Assembly (NCBI RefSeq): GCF_032884065.1
Contig: NC_088869.1
Location: forward strand, 248,001 to 312,000
From: Artemia franciscana
Lineage: Eukaryota; Arthropoda; Branchiopoda; Anostraca; Artemiidae
DNA: 64,000 nucleotides
Direction of reading: 5' to 3'
Under the pieces are notes generated by a model. The model was not told where the DNA came from. It ran no database searches and saw nothing but the letters and a program-made list of their open reading frames with translations. This document shows positions 51,101-57,000 of the stretch, piece by piece (within the stretch, counting starts at the first letter, position 1; each line of letters starts with the position of its first letter). The position numbers and the translations under genes are program-made.

Positions 51101-54100
51101 CCGCAAGTTTCCCAGTCTTGCAGGTACCCCGAAAGGGTCGAGGCAGCCCTTTACAGAGGCCGTTGTCCATAAATCTGGATCTTACGCCCTGCCGCAGTTG
51201 TCCTCCTATAGAGGATCCTCCCACGATGGTGTTCTGCTTCACCATGCAATTTAACCCATTACTGGGAGAAGGTTTGTAACTCATCTGACGCGTGAACACG
51301 GCAGTTGGCCCTGCTGAGTGTACATTTGAGGGGCCTTCTTCCTCCTCCACCTGAAATTATGACCCCCAGGGGAGGGTTCCCCAGTTTCTATTATGGGCCC
51401 CACTGGGACAAAGTCCTACTTGGTCTAAGCCTCCTATGGAGCTACTCTACCTATCTATAGGGCTTTCCCCTATCTGTTGTCCTCCATAAAAATCTAGCAT
51501 GATTATCTAATAATTTTACTAACTAATGCAACTAATAAATAGTTGCAGTTTAATAAATTAGATTATGATGGTAATATTGCATTATACATGTCTGAAAATA
51601 ACTCAAGTCCATGCAGTTCGTACGGAAGGGTTCTTTCGTGTGAAGGATGTAGAAGCACGCCCCCAAAGCGAAACTTCTTCTACCTCCAACTTCATAAATC
51701 AGTGACTCGATAAGAACAGGTTTAAAGTATGGTGTTGTGTTCTATTCAAAGCTAGTATTTACAAGTTAAGGCCTTGTAAGAGCGATCTGTCAGCCAGTAG
51801 CATCCAAAACCTGGCCTAAATTGGGACAAAAACCTTTTTTTTATCCATTTGAAGACATTCTAGGAGAATCTCCCAATCCACTTTTATGTAGGTATGCCAT
51901 CTGATTCTACTTATTGTTTTTATGAGAATGTCAGCAACTGTAAAGCAATTTCAGTCAACTGCTCTAACACCGACTGAGAATTTTGCAGGGCCGCGAAGAA
52001 AATACAAAGTTGAGAATAAAAGCATGCCTAGAGCTTTAACGTGGCACTTTGTAAACTAAGCTATATGTAATTGGAATTTTAAAAATATATTGTAAATTAC
52101 GTAGCTTTTATGCTATATTAAGAGCGAACTACAGACATTGCTGTGTTACTAAACCGAATTGATAAATGAGGGTAGTCGAGCTTATAAAACCAGAACCAGG
52201 GTAGCAGTGGCGCCATTTCAGAAAACCTTAGGGGGGGGCCAAAAATCGATTTTGGGCCCCCATCCAGCCTTAAAAATTTTAAAATTTTCGAACATGCCTT
52301 TAGGTACCGTACTACCTTTGGGGTTCGCATTTTGCAGCTTATTTAGGGACCAAAAACAGGCCATTTAGGGACCAATTACGTGGTTGAAATTGGGCCCCTC
52401 CAGAAATCCTGCATGCATACAATCTTTTCATTCAATTGAAAATCCTCCTAAATATTCCCTAGGAGTTTTGCCATAATACCCTGAGCGTTTTTAGTTTCAG
52501 TAACTGTAGTAGTAGCATTAATAATTAGATACATAGTCCCTTCTGGCTAGTTCTAAATTTCCCGCAACTTAACCTTAAAAGTATAACTTTAATAATACAT
52601 TTTTTCTTCAGATACTGCTTTGTCACCTTTTTGTAAGTCCACGTGGTCAAGTTCAAATTGTTTTATTTCAACACCTACCTAAATACTCCTTAAAAGCTTC
52701 ACCTTAATACCCTTTTCTTTAGGTAGTCGCAATAAAAGTAGCAGCATTAGTAGCAGTATACGCATAGCATCTTTGGTTTCTTCAACATCCCCTTCAACAC
52801 ACGCTGAATATTTCAGCTTATTACCGTTAACCATTCCTGAAGTATTTCTGATGCGTCTGCTTGACAACCTATGTTGGCCTAGTGCATTTCAAATTATTTC
52901 CATACAGTTTCTATATATTCTAATTTTTTCGCCTTATTATCCTTTGTTTTAATAGCAGTAGCAGCATACAGTAACAGTAACAGCAGTAGCATGTGTATAA
53001 GCATGAGCATTAGGATGCAAATGTTTTCTTTTGGCTACTTCAATTACCCTGACAAAAAGCCCTATTATTTTAAACTTTGCATGCGAACTGTTCCTAAGAT
53101 ATTACTGTTAGACCCTTTCGACAACCTTCATACGGACGGCGTTTAGTGATTCAGTTCACCTTCCTCCCTTAAAGTCCTTGAAAATTTCGCCTTTATAGCC
53201 TTATGCATAGTTGCAATATTGGTCACAGTAGTAGTATTGATGTTTTTAGTATTGAATAGCGTTAGTACCACTAGCATTAGCTGTATTAACATAATTGTCA
53301 ATCAGAAAGGCATTATTATATAATCTTTGGACTATTTTTGAACTTTCGGCTCTCTCAAGAGTTCTATGAGATGCATTTGTGGAAAATACGACGTGGGGGG
53401 CTGCTTCCAAGCACTTTGACTCATAAAAAAGGGCACTAGAACATCTGATATCCAATCAAATGAGCCCCCTCTAGAATTTTAAAACCACACTTTCCAAATA
53501 AACCTTTAAGCTCCTTGCGCTGAGGGCTGTGGGGGGGGGGTGTCATCTTCAAGACATAATTTCTAGACCTTTCAACAAGGCAGAACAAAACGGCTTTTTA
53601 AAAATTGTGATTAGATGTGTTTTGGGGATTTCTGGGGGGGGACTTGTTGCCTTCAATTCACTTTTGACTATTAAAAAGGGCACTAGCCTTTCAATTTCCA
53701 ATCGAAATAACCTTTTTTGAAGTTTCTACGACAACAAATGGTCATCTAAAAATTTATAAGAGATGCATTTTGGGAAAATAAGAGGTGTTGAGAGGCTCTT
53801 AATCTTGAAAAAGGCACTAGAATTATGATTGTAAATCCAATTAGCCGCCTCTGAAGTTTATACGATCACCCTTTCTGTATAAACCTTTTATGATCCAGGG
53901 CGTAACTTAAAACCCTTGCTTTGAGACTCTTGAGGGGTTGTCATCCTCGAAGACAATTTCTGGACCTTTAAATTACGTTGAGCAAAATGACTATCTCAAA
54001 ATTTGATTGGATGTGTTTGGAGAAATAATGCGTGTGGGAAGGGGGTTAGTTGCCCTCCAATCACTTTCGTTTATTAAAAAGAGCGCTAACCCTTTCAGTT

Positions 54101-56540
54101 TCTGGTCGAATGAGCCTTTTTTTAAATTTTCACGACCACTCCTTCGATACGAAGTCTCCTGATCTAAGACAAAAAAAAATAAATACTACACTGTGCCCAC
54201 GTCGCTCTTTTTTTAGGGAGCACTATTGCGCTGCCTTTGATTAAGCACTAAGTATGATTTACACTATGAAAAAAATAGTAATGAATTACTGAAACGATTA
54301 CCTCTGCAGTGCACAGGTTTAAGATTTATCTTGGGGTGTATGTTTCGGTAGATCGGTGGCGAGGAGTAGTAGGAAGCGATATTGATCACTCAAAAGCACG
54401 GAGTGTCCTTACTTTCACATCAGATGATACTTATGTTCTTTAAGAATTGGGATTCGTAAAGCTTTGAGGCCATGTTTGTGAGTAGCATACTTGGTTCCTT
54501 GGATGATTTTTAATACTATGTTTTTTTTTCTGTTTTATCGTTGAGGTAATCGATGTTATGCACTTATGGTCGCCAAACCTGATAAGCGCATTCAAGAAGC
54601 AGGCTTAATTGCTTTATAGAAAACCCGAATCGACACAATGCGGTTAAGGATCGCGGTGCGTAATTGGCCTTTCTTGCAGGGTTCATAAATTTTGGGTTCA
54701 ATGAGGTTACTGAACATCACACTAAGGACAGCTGCAGTCGAAGTGGTAGTGTACCAGGGGCCAGGGAAAGCAAATTCTCTTTTCCAAGGATATGAGAGTA
54801 TTGAATCTGAAAGGCTGAATAAAAGTGTTGCAAGGCCAAGCTAATCAGAAAAAAAAAGATTTGGAGTGTATTTACGGGAAAACTATTTTTTAAAAGTTCT
54901 CTTTTCTTTGCATAAAGATTCTTTTAACCCTATAACGTACGGATATAAATTTAAAGCCCCTGAGAAAATTATGGTCCTGTCTAGACGAGCCAATGTTTTG
55001 GCAACAAAAATGTTTTCTTACTCTTATCCCTTTCCCTAAGCCTAGTGTTTCCAGTTCCGTTATTCATCCCAAAGACTCTCTAAAGTTTTAATCATTCCCT
55101 ATGTTACTCTGGAGATATTAAAGACATGCTATTTTCATAATCTAGATGGATCTGCTGTCTTTTCATTTGTTTCACTGTGAATAAATTGCAAGACCCACTA
55201 ATAGCGGCAAAGCTTTTACGCAGATTAAAGACCCATTTTCTGCACTGCATACGTCCTCCCTTTAAACGTGAAATATGAAGTCCCCTTACCCCTCCAATTT
55301 TACTCTTGAAAGTCACAGCTCAATCCTCCCAAATAACTCCCAAATTTTAACCGACATGTTCTTTGATAACCTAGATTGTATAATCTCTTTGCTGCCAATA
55401 TATTCAAGTCAAACAGGGGCTCGTTACACCAAATACTTTAAACAGATTAGATACCACACTTTAAGATCATTTTCTTCTCCCCCTCCCTCAAGTCAAGATC
55501 AATAAAAATGTCCGAAACAAACTGTTTTATTTTCCATCTAGCTGGGCTCTTTATTAGTCAACAGGCCCAAGTACAAAATCACTGAGAACTGCAACTGGAT
55601 CTGGGTGACACACTTCTTTTGAGCCTTTTACAGGATATTAGAGTCCGGAAAATTGTCTCCTCTGTACCCCGCCATCTCCTTCGTCTTATCCATACAAAGC
55701 ATTCCCATGTGCAACTAAAACGTCAATTTGACACCTCATACGCCAGCAATGGCTCTGGAGAATCTTTGTCTCTTTTTTTTTTACAAGCCTATTTCTCCGT
55801 TTGTAGAATTATTGAAAATTATATAGTGGAGGCAGTTGACTTACTTTTAGATTTGTATGTTGAAGTGAAATTATCTGACAACAAAGCCTAGTACCCTAAA
55901 TTAAAACAAAACAAGAAATGTTTAATTGAACAGAAATATTTCTTTTATTTGACAATATTATAATAATCACGTTGACTTAAACACAGTCACCATATTAAAT
56001 CGTAAAAAAAAATTAGTTCCCGACTCCCCTAACAATTTAACAAAACTAGCAGTGCAACTTCTCTATTATTTTTCTCTATTATTAATTCTACCGAGCTAAT
56101 TTTAGGAGACTAGTACCTCATACTGCTATTATTAAGGACGCCACGATGAAGTTTTGCTGAGGGAAGGGGGAGGAAGGCAATTTTCCAAAGAATAGTTGTG
56201 GTGGTAATCAAGGCCCTTTGAATTCGTTAATAAGCAATAGTATCTTCATTAAAATAAAAAAGACGTGATTTTAAATATATCTGAGGACAAAGTGAGAGGA
56301 ATTAACTTATGGGTAGATCTAAAACTGAATTGCGCTTATGTCCTTCTTTCTCTATACTCCCTCCTGGCCGATCCCTGGTATCATCTATGGTTTCTACTAT
56401 CAACATTATTGCTCAAAATATTAGATTATTGTGTTTTACTATTTCTTCTTTTTTAGATGATGGCAATGGTAAGGTGGATTATGAAAAGCCCTGATGAAGA
56501 GTTTGACATGTGTTTGGAATTTCCGGTGATTATAAAATAA
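21068..56540 (+). CDS. npc2: NPC2-like secreted sterol/lipid-binding protein (ML domain), four spliced exons
   Basis: The exons are 21068-21155, 31284-31412, 41568-41734 and 56457-56540; joined they encode 155 residues, the usual NPC2 length. Residues 1-16 are a hydrophobic signal peptide (MHVKLICVVLFTPIIC), after which DELKLFKQCG resembles the mature NPC2 start. Cysteines at 25, 44, 53, 101, 106 and 147 match the six of NPC2 and would pair 25-147, 44-53 and 101-106. RINPCSKNRGDEPCAVKRG and FLIPNMKTNGCDFATCPL correspond to the conserved segments around the small disulfides, and the C-terminus ends CLEFPVIIK. NPC2 proteins bind sterols or other lipids in the lysosome or extracellular fluid; arthropods often have several paralogues, some chemosensory. 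Intron phases are 1, 1, 0 and all join in frame; every donor is GTAAGT. The gene shows no breaks despite TE-filled introns. The paralogue and ligand cannot be determined. Confidence 0.88.
21251..22069. other. Intron 1 sequence without recognised element
   Basis: AT-rich intronic sequence with no repeat family or gene that I can identify. Confidence 0.45.
22070..22365 (-). mobile_element. tRNA-derived SINE, copy 1
   Basis: On the minus strand, a serine/leucine-tRNA-like head (GGGTGGTTGTCACGC, CTTTGTCCTTAAGGATCAG, B-box-like GGTTTCGAGCC) leads into a body. The body has TTATTTGGTTTGGAACGAGG, CTGGAGAAATCTGTGGAAGG, TAAACAGAAAAGGTATGC and a GACTGTAAAGTCC end. The same body recurs at 23214, 56705 and 59595. 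The tRNA head is diverged, so the SINE call rests on the repeated structure and the B box. Confidence 0.65.
22366..22600 (+). pseudogene. RTE-like reverse transcriptase C-terminal tail fragment 1
   Basis: The translation NVSRMNDDTFLNSVLFGRSF, GAKRKASHP, stop, MGWKDVIGKDINHLGTSLE aligns with residues ~894-945 of the intact RTE-like protein at 47679-50603 (HVLRMKDDRLPKIVLFGQPS ... GWEDVINKDLKEMGTSWE). It has an in-frame stop and an internal short duplication (AGATGGCTAAGAAATG). It is fused to the head side of SINE copy 1. Confidence 0.7.
22601..22880 (+). mobile_element. Palindromic family fragment L
   Basis: It matches the middle of the family: GATGACATAATCTCCCAGA, GGGGAGGGGCTATAAGTTA, CAGACATTTTCAGGGGGGAT and the 'GAATTTCCCATGAAGGATG' stretch. 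Both the 5' hairpin and the foldbacks are absent. Confidence 0.65.
23214..23397 (-). mobile_element. tRNA-derived SINE, copy 2 (truncated)
   Basis: It shares the head and half the body with copy 1 (TTTCTCCAGGTACCCATTTA, GACCTGGGTTGACTGTGGCT, B-box complement GGCTTGAAACC). The 3' half is missing. It joins the next RTE tail at the same base as copy 1 does, so the SINE-RTE pair was duplicated as a unit. Confidence 0.65.
23398..23640 (+). pseudogene. RTE-like reverse transcriptase C-terminal tail fragment 2
   Basis: It reads MMVLRIGNMASLRWIGHVSR, IKDDIFLNSVLFGNSSGAKR, KAGHP, stop, then GCKDVIKKDKNQIGTSGKR. This matches the C-terminal part of the intact RTE-like protein and fragment 1. An in-frame TGA and loss of frame after about 80 codons mark it as dead. 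Confidence 0.72.
23976..25715 (+). mobile_element. Palindromic family, full copy C
   Basis: Complete structure: TCAAACAG plus the CAGTTCGTGGTAACGAACTG hairpin, the TCATCGTATCGACCAAGTGG block, and the first foldback region (24900-25110, here duplicated with CTTTAGCATAAAGAGCGAGG). The TTGGAGGACAACTAGGCC block follows. The terminal foldback (about 25425-25715) has arms that differ by only a few bases around CTCCTTGCGCTAAAG, and it ends ATTTAATA. It lies in intron 1, in the gene's orientation. Confidence 0.85.
25716..26814. other. Intron 1 sequence without recognised element
   Basis: AT-rich, no long frame and no identifiable repeat. Confidence 0.45.
26815..27868 (-). mobile_element. Palindromic family, inverted copy I (5'-truncated)
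   Basis: The foldback (26815-27155, arms with CCTCCTCAACACCTTGCTCT and AATGAGGTGTTGAGGAGGGG) leads, in reverse orientation, into C-rich TCCCCATGGAAAA-type sequence. The blocks with CATAGTTATTGCGTC and GCCTAGTTGCCCTCCAATG follow. It ends near 27868, before the family's 5' hairpin, at a GA-rich microsatellite. Confidence 0.7.
27877..27912. repeat. (GA)n microsatellite
   Basis: Short AGAG-rich run at the junction between copy I and the CR1-like element's downstream flank. Confidence 0.8.
28000..30655 (-). pseudogene. CR1/Jockey-like non-LTR retrotransposon, frameshifted
   Basis: Minus-strand pieces appear in the order endonuclease then reverse transcriptase. FSVFHFNIQGLCSSCNELKR (about 30330-30270) is the endonuclease start. 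GLVYRSPGGSIPLFMKIL and LILMSDFNLNLMDQ (about 30010-29870) are the central EN motifs, with Ser where GDFN is usual. RT motifs follow: DPANYRPISLLSVFSKIFE, DFQFGFRARHSTEQACADF, ALFLDVRKAFDSLTH and GVPQGSILGPVLFLIYVNDL, in the frame running 29719-28916. The catalytic FADDT box (about 29021-29036) is in another frame. A C-terminal segment (FRNHIAMIRIKVSWSLGIIR) lies at 28844-28590. Frameshifts near 30230, 29750 and 29090 and several stops make it inactive. It lies antisense in intron 1. Confidence 0.85.
30656..30945 (-). mobile_element. Palindromic family 5'-end fragment J
   Basis: In reverse orientation it carries the family's first ~290 bp: TTCTCAGGCTCGTAGCTCTT, ATTGAGCCGGGTCATTCCTA and a decayed terminal hairpin (AACAGTTCGTTTACTTCGTACTGTTT). 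It abuts the 5' side of the CR1-like element. Confidence 0.7.
31284..31412 (+). CDS. npc2: NPC2-like exon 2: central ML-domain strand pair
   Basis: It is preceded by the acceptor TTTCTTCTTTTTTAG and followed by the donor GTAAGT. It supplies the last two bases of Ser30, then FGTAGIDFIRINPCSKNRGD, EPCAVKRGDTAVLEIGFTP, KIS and one base of Lys73. The NPC-EPC cysteine pair (44, 53) and the following basic-Gly turn are typical of NPC2. Confidence 0.88.
31413..32209. other. Intron 2 start, no recognised element
   Basis: AT-rich intronic sequence. No gene or repeat was identified. Confidence 0.45.
32210..32375. repeat. ACGATATA-type self-complementary repeat
   Basis: Interleaved copies of TATCGTATA, TACACGATA and CGATATACGATAGATATA occur on both strands. 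The stretch is rich in small palindromes and could form alternative hairpins. Confidence 0.8.
32635..32920 (-). mobile_element. Palindromic family fragment K
   Basis: A diverged reverse-orientation piece of the family's 5' third (CTAGGACCATTGGTTTGAAA, TTGAAACCTCTGCAGTAGGA, GAATCAGGCAAAATATCGTA). It faces copy D, about 65 bp away, forming an inverted pair. Confidence 0.55.
32986..34135 (+). mobile_element. Palindromic family, short copy D
   Basis: The 5' end is TCAAACAGTTCGTGG with a mutated hairpin partner (AAAGAACTG). The CTGATCGAATCGACCCAGTC and ATTTTAGGGCAGCTAGGCCC blocks are present. The middle block is missing and a single foldback (about 33860-34070, arms around CCTGGCTGTTTACGCAAAAG) leads straight to TTTTTTATTTAATA. 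It is an internally shortened subfamily about 1.15 kb long. Confidence 0.78.
34136..36340. other. Intron 2 sequence with hairpin cluster, no gene
   Basis: Two notable structures: GTTCCAGTGTA-TAT-TACACTGGAAC (near 34435-34460) and, about 140 bp further, CCGGC-TTC-GCCGG followed by GTGTTG...CAACAC. The rest includes minus-strand frames around 35714-36010 with no recognisable motif. Confidence 0.5.
36341..38093 (+). mobile_element. Palindromic family, full copy E
   Basis: Complete: TCAAACAG, hairpin CAGTTCGT-GGCA-ACGAACTG, GTCATCGTATCGACCAAGTG block, duplicated first foldback (37277-37480), TTGGAGGGCAACTACGCC block, and terminal foldback (about 37795-38093) ending ATCTAATA. It closely resembles copy C, including the extra GCATAAAGAGCGAGGTATTT arm. 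Confidence 0.85.
38094..39269. other. Intron 2 sequence without recognised element
   Basis: AT-rich, short frames only. Confidence 0.45.
39270..40874 (-). mobile_element. Palindromic family, inverted full copy F
   Basis: Reverse-orientation structure: terminal foldback at the left (39270-39570), GCCTAGTTGCCCTCCGATTT block, first foldback (about 39860-40060), CACGGGGACTGTGGGGGAGT block. At the right end is the hairpin complement CAGTTCGTTACCACTAACTG (one mismatch) and CTGTTTGA. It is closest to copies A and B in sequence. Confidence 0.83.
40875..41567. other. End of intron 2, no recognised element
   Basis: AT-rich intronic sequence running to the exon 3 acceptor. Confidence 0.45.
41568..41734 (+). 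CDS. npc2: NPC2-like exon 3: lipid-pocket segment
   Basis: It begins after CCGAAATAG. The bases AG complete Lys73, and PVQRFTAKGFWVRKNSDFLI, PNMKTNGCDFATCPLENNKP and VVYTFKLRIPIIAPS follow. The NGC-ATC cysteine pair (101, 106) and the Pro-rich approach to it are conserved in NPC2. It ends exactly on a codon before the donor GTAAGT. Using the second AG (41568-41569) as acceptor would lose the frame. Confidence 0.9.
41792..43541 (-). mobile_element. Palindromic family, inverted full copy G
   Basis: It starts with the terminal foldback only 57 bp after exon 3's end, then the GCCTAGTTGCCCTCCAATTT block, duplicated first foldback (42390-42610) and the GCCCCTCCCCCAGGGATTGT block. It ends with the perfect hairpin CAGTTCGT-TACC-ACGAACTG and TTTGA. 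It is closest to copies C and E. Confidence 0.85.
43640..45649 (-). pseudogene. RTE-like retrotransposon, decayed copy, RT half
   Basis: Minus-strand continuation of the same family as 47679-50603. GLKINVKKSKSLWLGISEDE and DQVGSFTYLGSVISKDGGSS lie within 44378-44049, and the EN-RT linker (MKDGWNNFRKTMCEVADGVL ... SKVLYWYVDKLRGSSLSELV) within 45633-45205. The 3' end (CACCGCAGTGAT-like, TAGTAGTAG) lies at about 43640-43670. Many stops and frameshifts occur between 44400 and 45200, so the RT core is unreadable. The 5' half continues at 46568 after a nested insertion. Confidence 0.85.
45650..46567 (-). mobile_element. CR1/Jockey-like 3' fragment nested in the decayed RTE copy
   Basis: It interrupts the RTE-like sequence; the intact copy has continuous sequence here (near 49735). 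Minus-strand frames read SARRFILAKRSSSAAQRSPV, YQSSILWNSIPPDVPPFLS and CIGNFTSGLSSL. These resemble the C-terminal 'R...SFFYRAPSLWNSLPPDI' tail typical of CR1/Jockey RT proteins. No intact ORF is present; it is 5'-truncated. Confidence 0.65.
46568..47400 (-). pseudogene. RTE-like decayed copy, endonuclease part and 5' leader
   Basis: Minus-strand frames give MVILIANFNTNVGRNRDRWY, NGYRLLQFCRYNNLIITNTV and VIDVKSKDHHLVVSRANLKL, matching residues ~138-255 of the intact protein. About 700 bp of the N-terminal ORF is deleted near 47105. The sequence then matches the leader of the intact element (CTTACGCCCTGCCGCAGTTG) until about 47394. Confidence 0.82.
47497..47523. repeat. Perfect 12-bp-stem hairpin between two RTE copies
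   Basis: GTATCAAGAATT and AATTCTTGATAC flank a TTT loop. No T-rich or other context identifies a function. Confidence 0.7.
47679..50603 (-). CDS. RTE-like endonuclease-reverse transcriptase, intact 974-residue ORF
   Basis: The protein would nick target DNA and reverse-transcribe the element RNA. The N-terminal APE-type endonuclease (about 1-250) shows IGTWNVTTL (Asn7), GVSETHIPG (Glu36), LLGDFNAQVG (Asp144, Asn146), TWYSRDGKTANLIDYVIVNR and KSKDHHLVVS (Asp242, His243). The reverse transcriptase (about 470-780) shows NYRGISLVSVGSKLLSNMI, QCGFRKGRGCVDHVFTLRL, FIDYEQAFDSVDR (Asp610), SGVKQGCVLSPF and LDYADDLSIL (Asp712, Asp713), then FSYLGSIISKDGG. A conserved RTE-type tail follows (LRWLGHVLRMKDDRLPKIVL, KAGRPCLGWEDVINKDL). 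There are no stops or frameshifts. The stop codon is the first TAG of the element's own 3' (TAG)n tail. The RTE call is by overall organisation and C-terminal resemblance; a neighbouring clade is possible. Confidence 0.92.
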   Translation of the reverse strand: MKIGTWNVTTLKNDYRIDILTDEFRRFELDLLGVSETHIPGVGSMKLGDIEFVYSGRKDGVHRQGVGLMMNKEAAKSCLGWEGINNRILIAHFMTKKLRVSVIVVYAPIEPTDGDTSDSDEFYLQLQEQIDRVPGRNMVFLLGDFNAQVGRNRDRWYPSLGNFGVGKENSNGYRLLQFCRYNNLVITNTVFGHKMAHKLTWYSRDGKTANLIDYVIVNRRLAGSIQDTRVYRSAVIDVKSKDHHLVVSKVNLKLKFRKSNSLPESYDVGRLQDENLRKKFQEQLSTKLEGLKFDNVEDGWNNFRKTICEVADGVLGKSAKTATRNISEKALGLIESRRGLYKNYLSDRSYENKRNVKKVEKALKYELRRCEMEAMGKIVEDLEDAARRHNSKILYWHVNKLKGSSRSGLVPVKDRNGATISDKEKVKERWVEHFENVLNRDTVAGKDIDENEKVCDTLDVKEDLFSEEELATVLEGLKNNKAQGADSMINEFLKYGGSEVRNKLLKIMNMIFEKGEVPNDFRKTLIKPLYKKGDKSECRNYRGISLVSVGSKLLSNMILFRLRHAVDKVLREEQCGFRKGRGCVDHVFTLRLIIEKSLRCQTPLVLSFIDYEQAFDSVDRTALTKVLSLYGIPEKYIKVICAMYENNTAAVKVGNVVSNWFCIKSGVKQGCVLSPFIWIILMDFVLRSTGKAIGDHGIKWGGRTLLDLDYADDLSILDESVSKMNEFLEVLRVQGAKIGLKINVKKTKSLRLGISEDEQVILGNEKIDQVGSFSYLGSIISKDGGSSEDVKSRIAKAQGVFSQLKKVWKNRKISLQTKIRILEATVMTVVKYGSEAWTLRKADENLLDVFQRNCLRIVLGTRLTDRISNSRLYEKCGSIPLSGAIMKERLRWLGHVLRMKDDRLPKIVLFGQPSGATRKAGRPCLGWEDVINKDLKEMGTSWEGVKREALNRLGWRRSVRSCVGLRRLGAAVSY
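50910..51350 (-). CDS. Possible small ORF1 in RTE-like leader
   Basis: A 146-codon frame beginning MEEEEGPSNVHSAGP lies upstream of the EN-RT ORF on the same strand, about 300 bp away. It has a hydrophobic stretch near the end (YWIIFWAWFVLMGVFGL) but no zinc knuckle, coiled coil or other motif known to me. RTE elements often have a small or no ORF1, so this may simply be untranslated leader that happens to be open. Confidence 0.25.
   Translation of the reverse strand: MEEEEGPSNVHSAGPTAVFTRQMSYKPSPSNGLNCMVKQNTIVGGSSIGGQLRQGVRSRFMDNGLCKGLPRPFRGTCKTGKLAVNFSHLRSGAPRGNYSLVNNTALVRDSDYWIIFWAWFVLMGVFGLKNLFLANLSTMGCLPVVA
51491..52429. other. Intron 3 sequence without recognised element
   Basis: No gene motif. 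A G-run (GGGGGGGGCC) near 52232 and nearby GGGCCCC sites stand out but match nothing known. Confidence 0.4.
52430..53320. repeat. Degenerate ~220-260-bp tandem repeat, about four units
   Basis: A recurring phrase (AAAATTTCGCCTTAATACCC-like, followed by GTAGTAGCAGCATTAG-like AGTA/GCA runs) starts near 52440, 52690, 52925 and 53180. The units are strongly diverged and contain (GTA)/(GCA) trinucleotide-rich stretches. They are non-coding. Confidence 0.6.
53390..54140 (+). repeat. Tandem copies of the module shared with the palindromic family
   Basis: Three diverged units each contain a phrase like AAAAGGGCACTAG, then TTTCCAATCGAATGAGCC, a CCTTTTTATGATC/ACCTTTAAGCTCC stretch, and a GTCATCTTCAAGACATAATT / 'TTGCCTTCAATTCAC' stretch. 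The same module occurs singly inside the palindromic family (for example 11640-11880), but here neither hairpins nor foldbacks flank it. Confidence 0.6.
54290..54800 (-). pseudogene. CR1/Jockey-like RT C-terminal fragment
   Basis: On the minus strand, with one frameshift, it reads RIVSIRVFYKAIK then LLLECAYQVWRP, and further on NIVLKIIQGTKYATHKHGLK and ALRIPILKEHK. CR1/Jockey proteins have 'FYKALIRPLLEYACQVW...' followed by 'RALKIILG..YTSYEEAL..L.IPTLKERR' in their C-terminal part. It is short, frameshifted and dead. Confidence 0.65.
54801..56456. other. End of intron 3, no supported element
   Basis: It contains a 90-codon plus-strand frame at 55619-55891 with no recognisable motif or splice context. 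I see no repeat family. The stretch ends at the strong exon 4 acceptor. Confidence 0.4.
56457..56540 (+). CDS. npc2: NPC2-like exon 4: C-terminal strand and stop
   Basis: The acceptor is TTTCTTCTTTTTTAG. The exon is in phase 0 with exon 3 and reads MMAMVRWIMKSPDEEFDMCL, EFPVIIK, stop TAA. NPC2 proteins end with the same layout: an aliphatic strand, a Trp, an acidic turn, the last disulfide Cys (147) and a short hydrophobic tail. Confidence 0.88.
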   Translation: MMAMVRWIMKSPDEEFDMCLEFPVIIK

Positions 56541-56561
56541 ATACAAGCTGTTCTCCCACTC

Positions 56562-56567
56562 AATAAA
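56562..56567 (+). terminator. Candidate poly(A) signal of the NPC2-like gene
   Basis: A canonical AATAAA lies 22 bp after the stop codon. A second AATAAA overlaps the stop itself (56536-56541) and is less likely to be used. Confidence 0.5.
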
Positions 56568-56704
56568 CCTGATGAAAATGGATTGAAGAAATACCCTTTT
56601 CTTTTTAATGTCTGTTAAAACTAGTGGTATTAAATATATTCTTCATGATAGTTTTACCTATCTACGGATTATTCGTTCTGTTTTCTAATGATTTAAGCTA
56701 ACAT

Positions 56705-57000
56705 ATTTGAGGTCTGGAACGCTAGACTTGAAATTCTTTGTCCATGAGGACAGGAGGTTGAGTTCTGGTTTTGCTGGTTATTTGGTTTGGAAGGGTGTTA
56801 TGGGTGTGACTCTGTGAACCTATCTAAAGTCGTCCCAGCTCTAAATTGGAACCTAGAGAAATCGGGGGAAGGTAAACAGGAAGGGTTTCAAAAGCAAAAG
56901 ATGGCTCCTCTAACCCACATGGCACTTTCTGGCTACAGGGCCTGGAAACGGAAATTAGCACCGCCAACTGGGGCTTTTAAAGTCCAGTATTCTATTCTTA
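56705..57000 (+). mobile_element. tRNA-derived SINE, copy 3
   Basis: In the direct orientation it shows CTTTGTCCATGAGGACAGG, a decayed B box (GGTTGAGTTCTGG), GGTTATTTGGTTTGGAAGGG, TAGAGAAATCGGGGGAAGG, TAAACAGGAAGGGTTTC and a GCACCGCCAACTGGGGC end. These match copies 1 and 4 in order. It lies just past the NPC2-like gene. Confidence 0.62.

Larger units (their letters stand above)
47662..51490 (-). mobile_element. RTE-like non-LTR retrotransposon, apparently intact
   Basis: This contains the 974-codon ORF, an upstream leader of about 0.9 kb shared with the decayed copy at 47106-47394, and a 3' (TAG)n tail. The 3' boundary is near 47662, where the tail meets unrelated sequence. The 5' boundary is uncertain and was set near where the leader loses its GC-rich character. 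The element lies antisense in intron 3 of the NPC2-like gene. At least five decayed relatives lie within 21 kb (43640, 57290, 59872, 62336 and the tails at 22-23 kb). Confidence 0.78.

Noticed and set aside
55619-55891. 90-codon plus-strand open frame just upstream of NPC2-like exon 4
   Set aside because: No recognisable domain, signal peptide, splice context or repeat relation. It lies within intron 3 of a well-supported gene. I could not support it as a gene.
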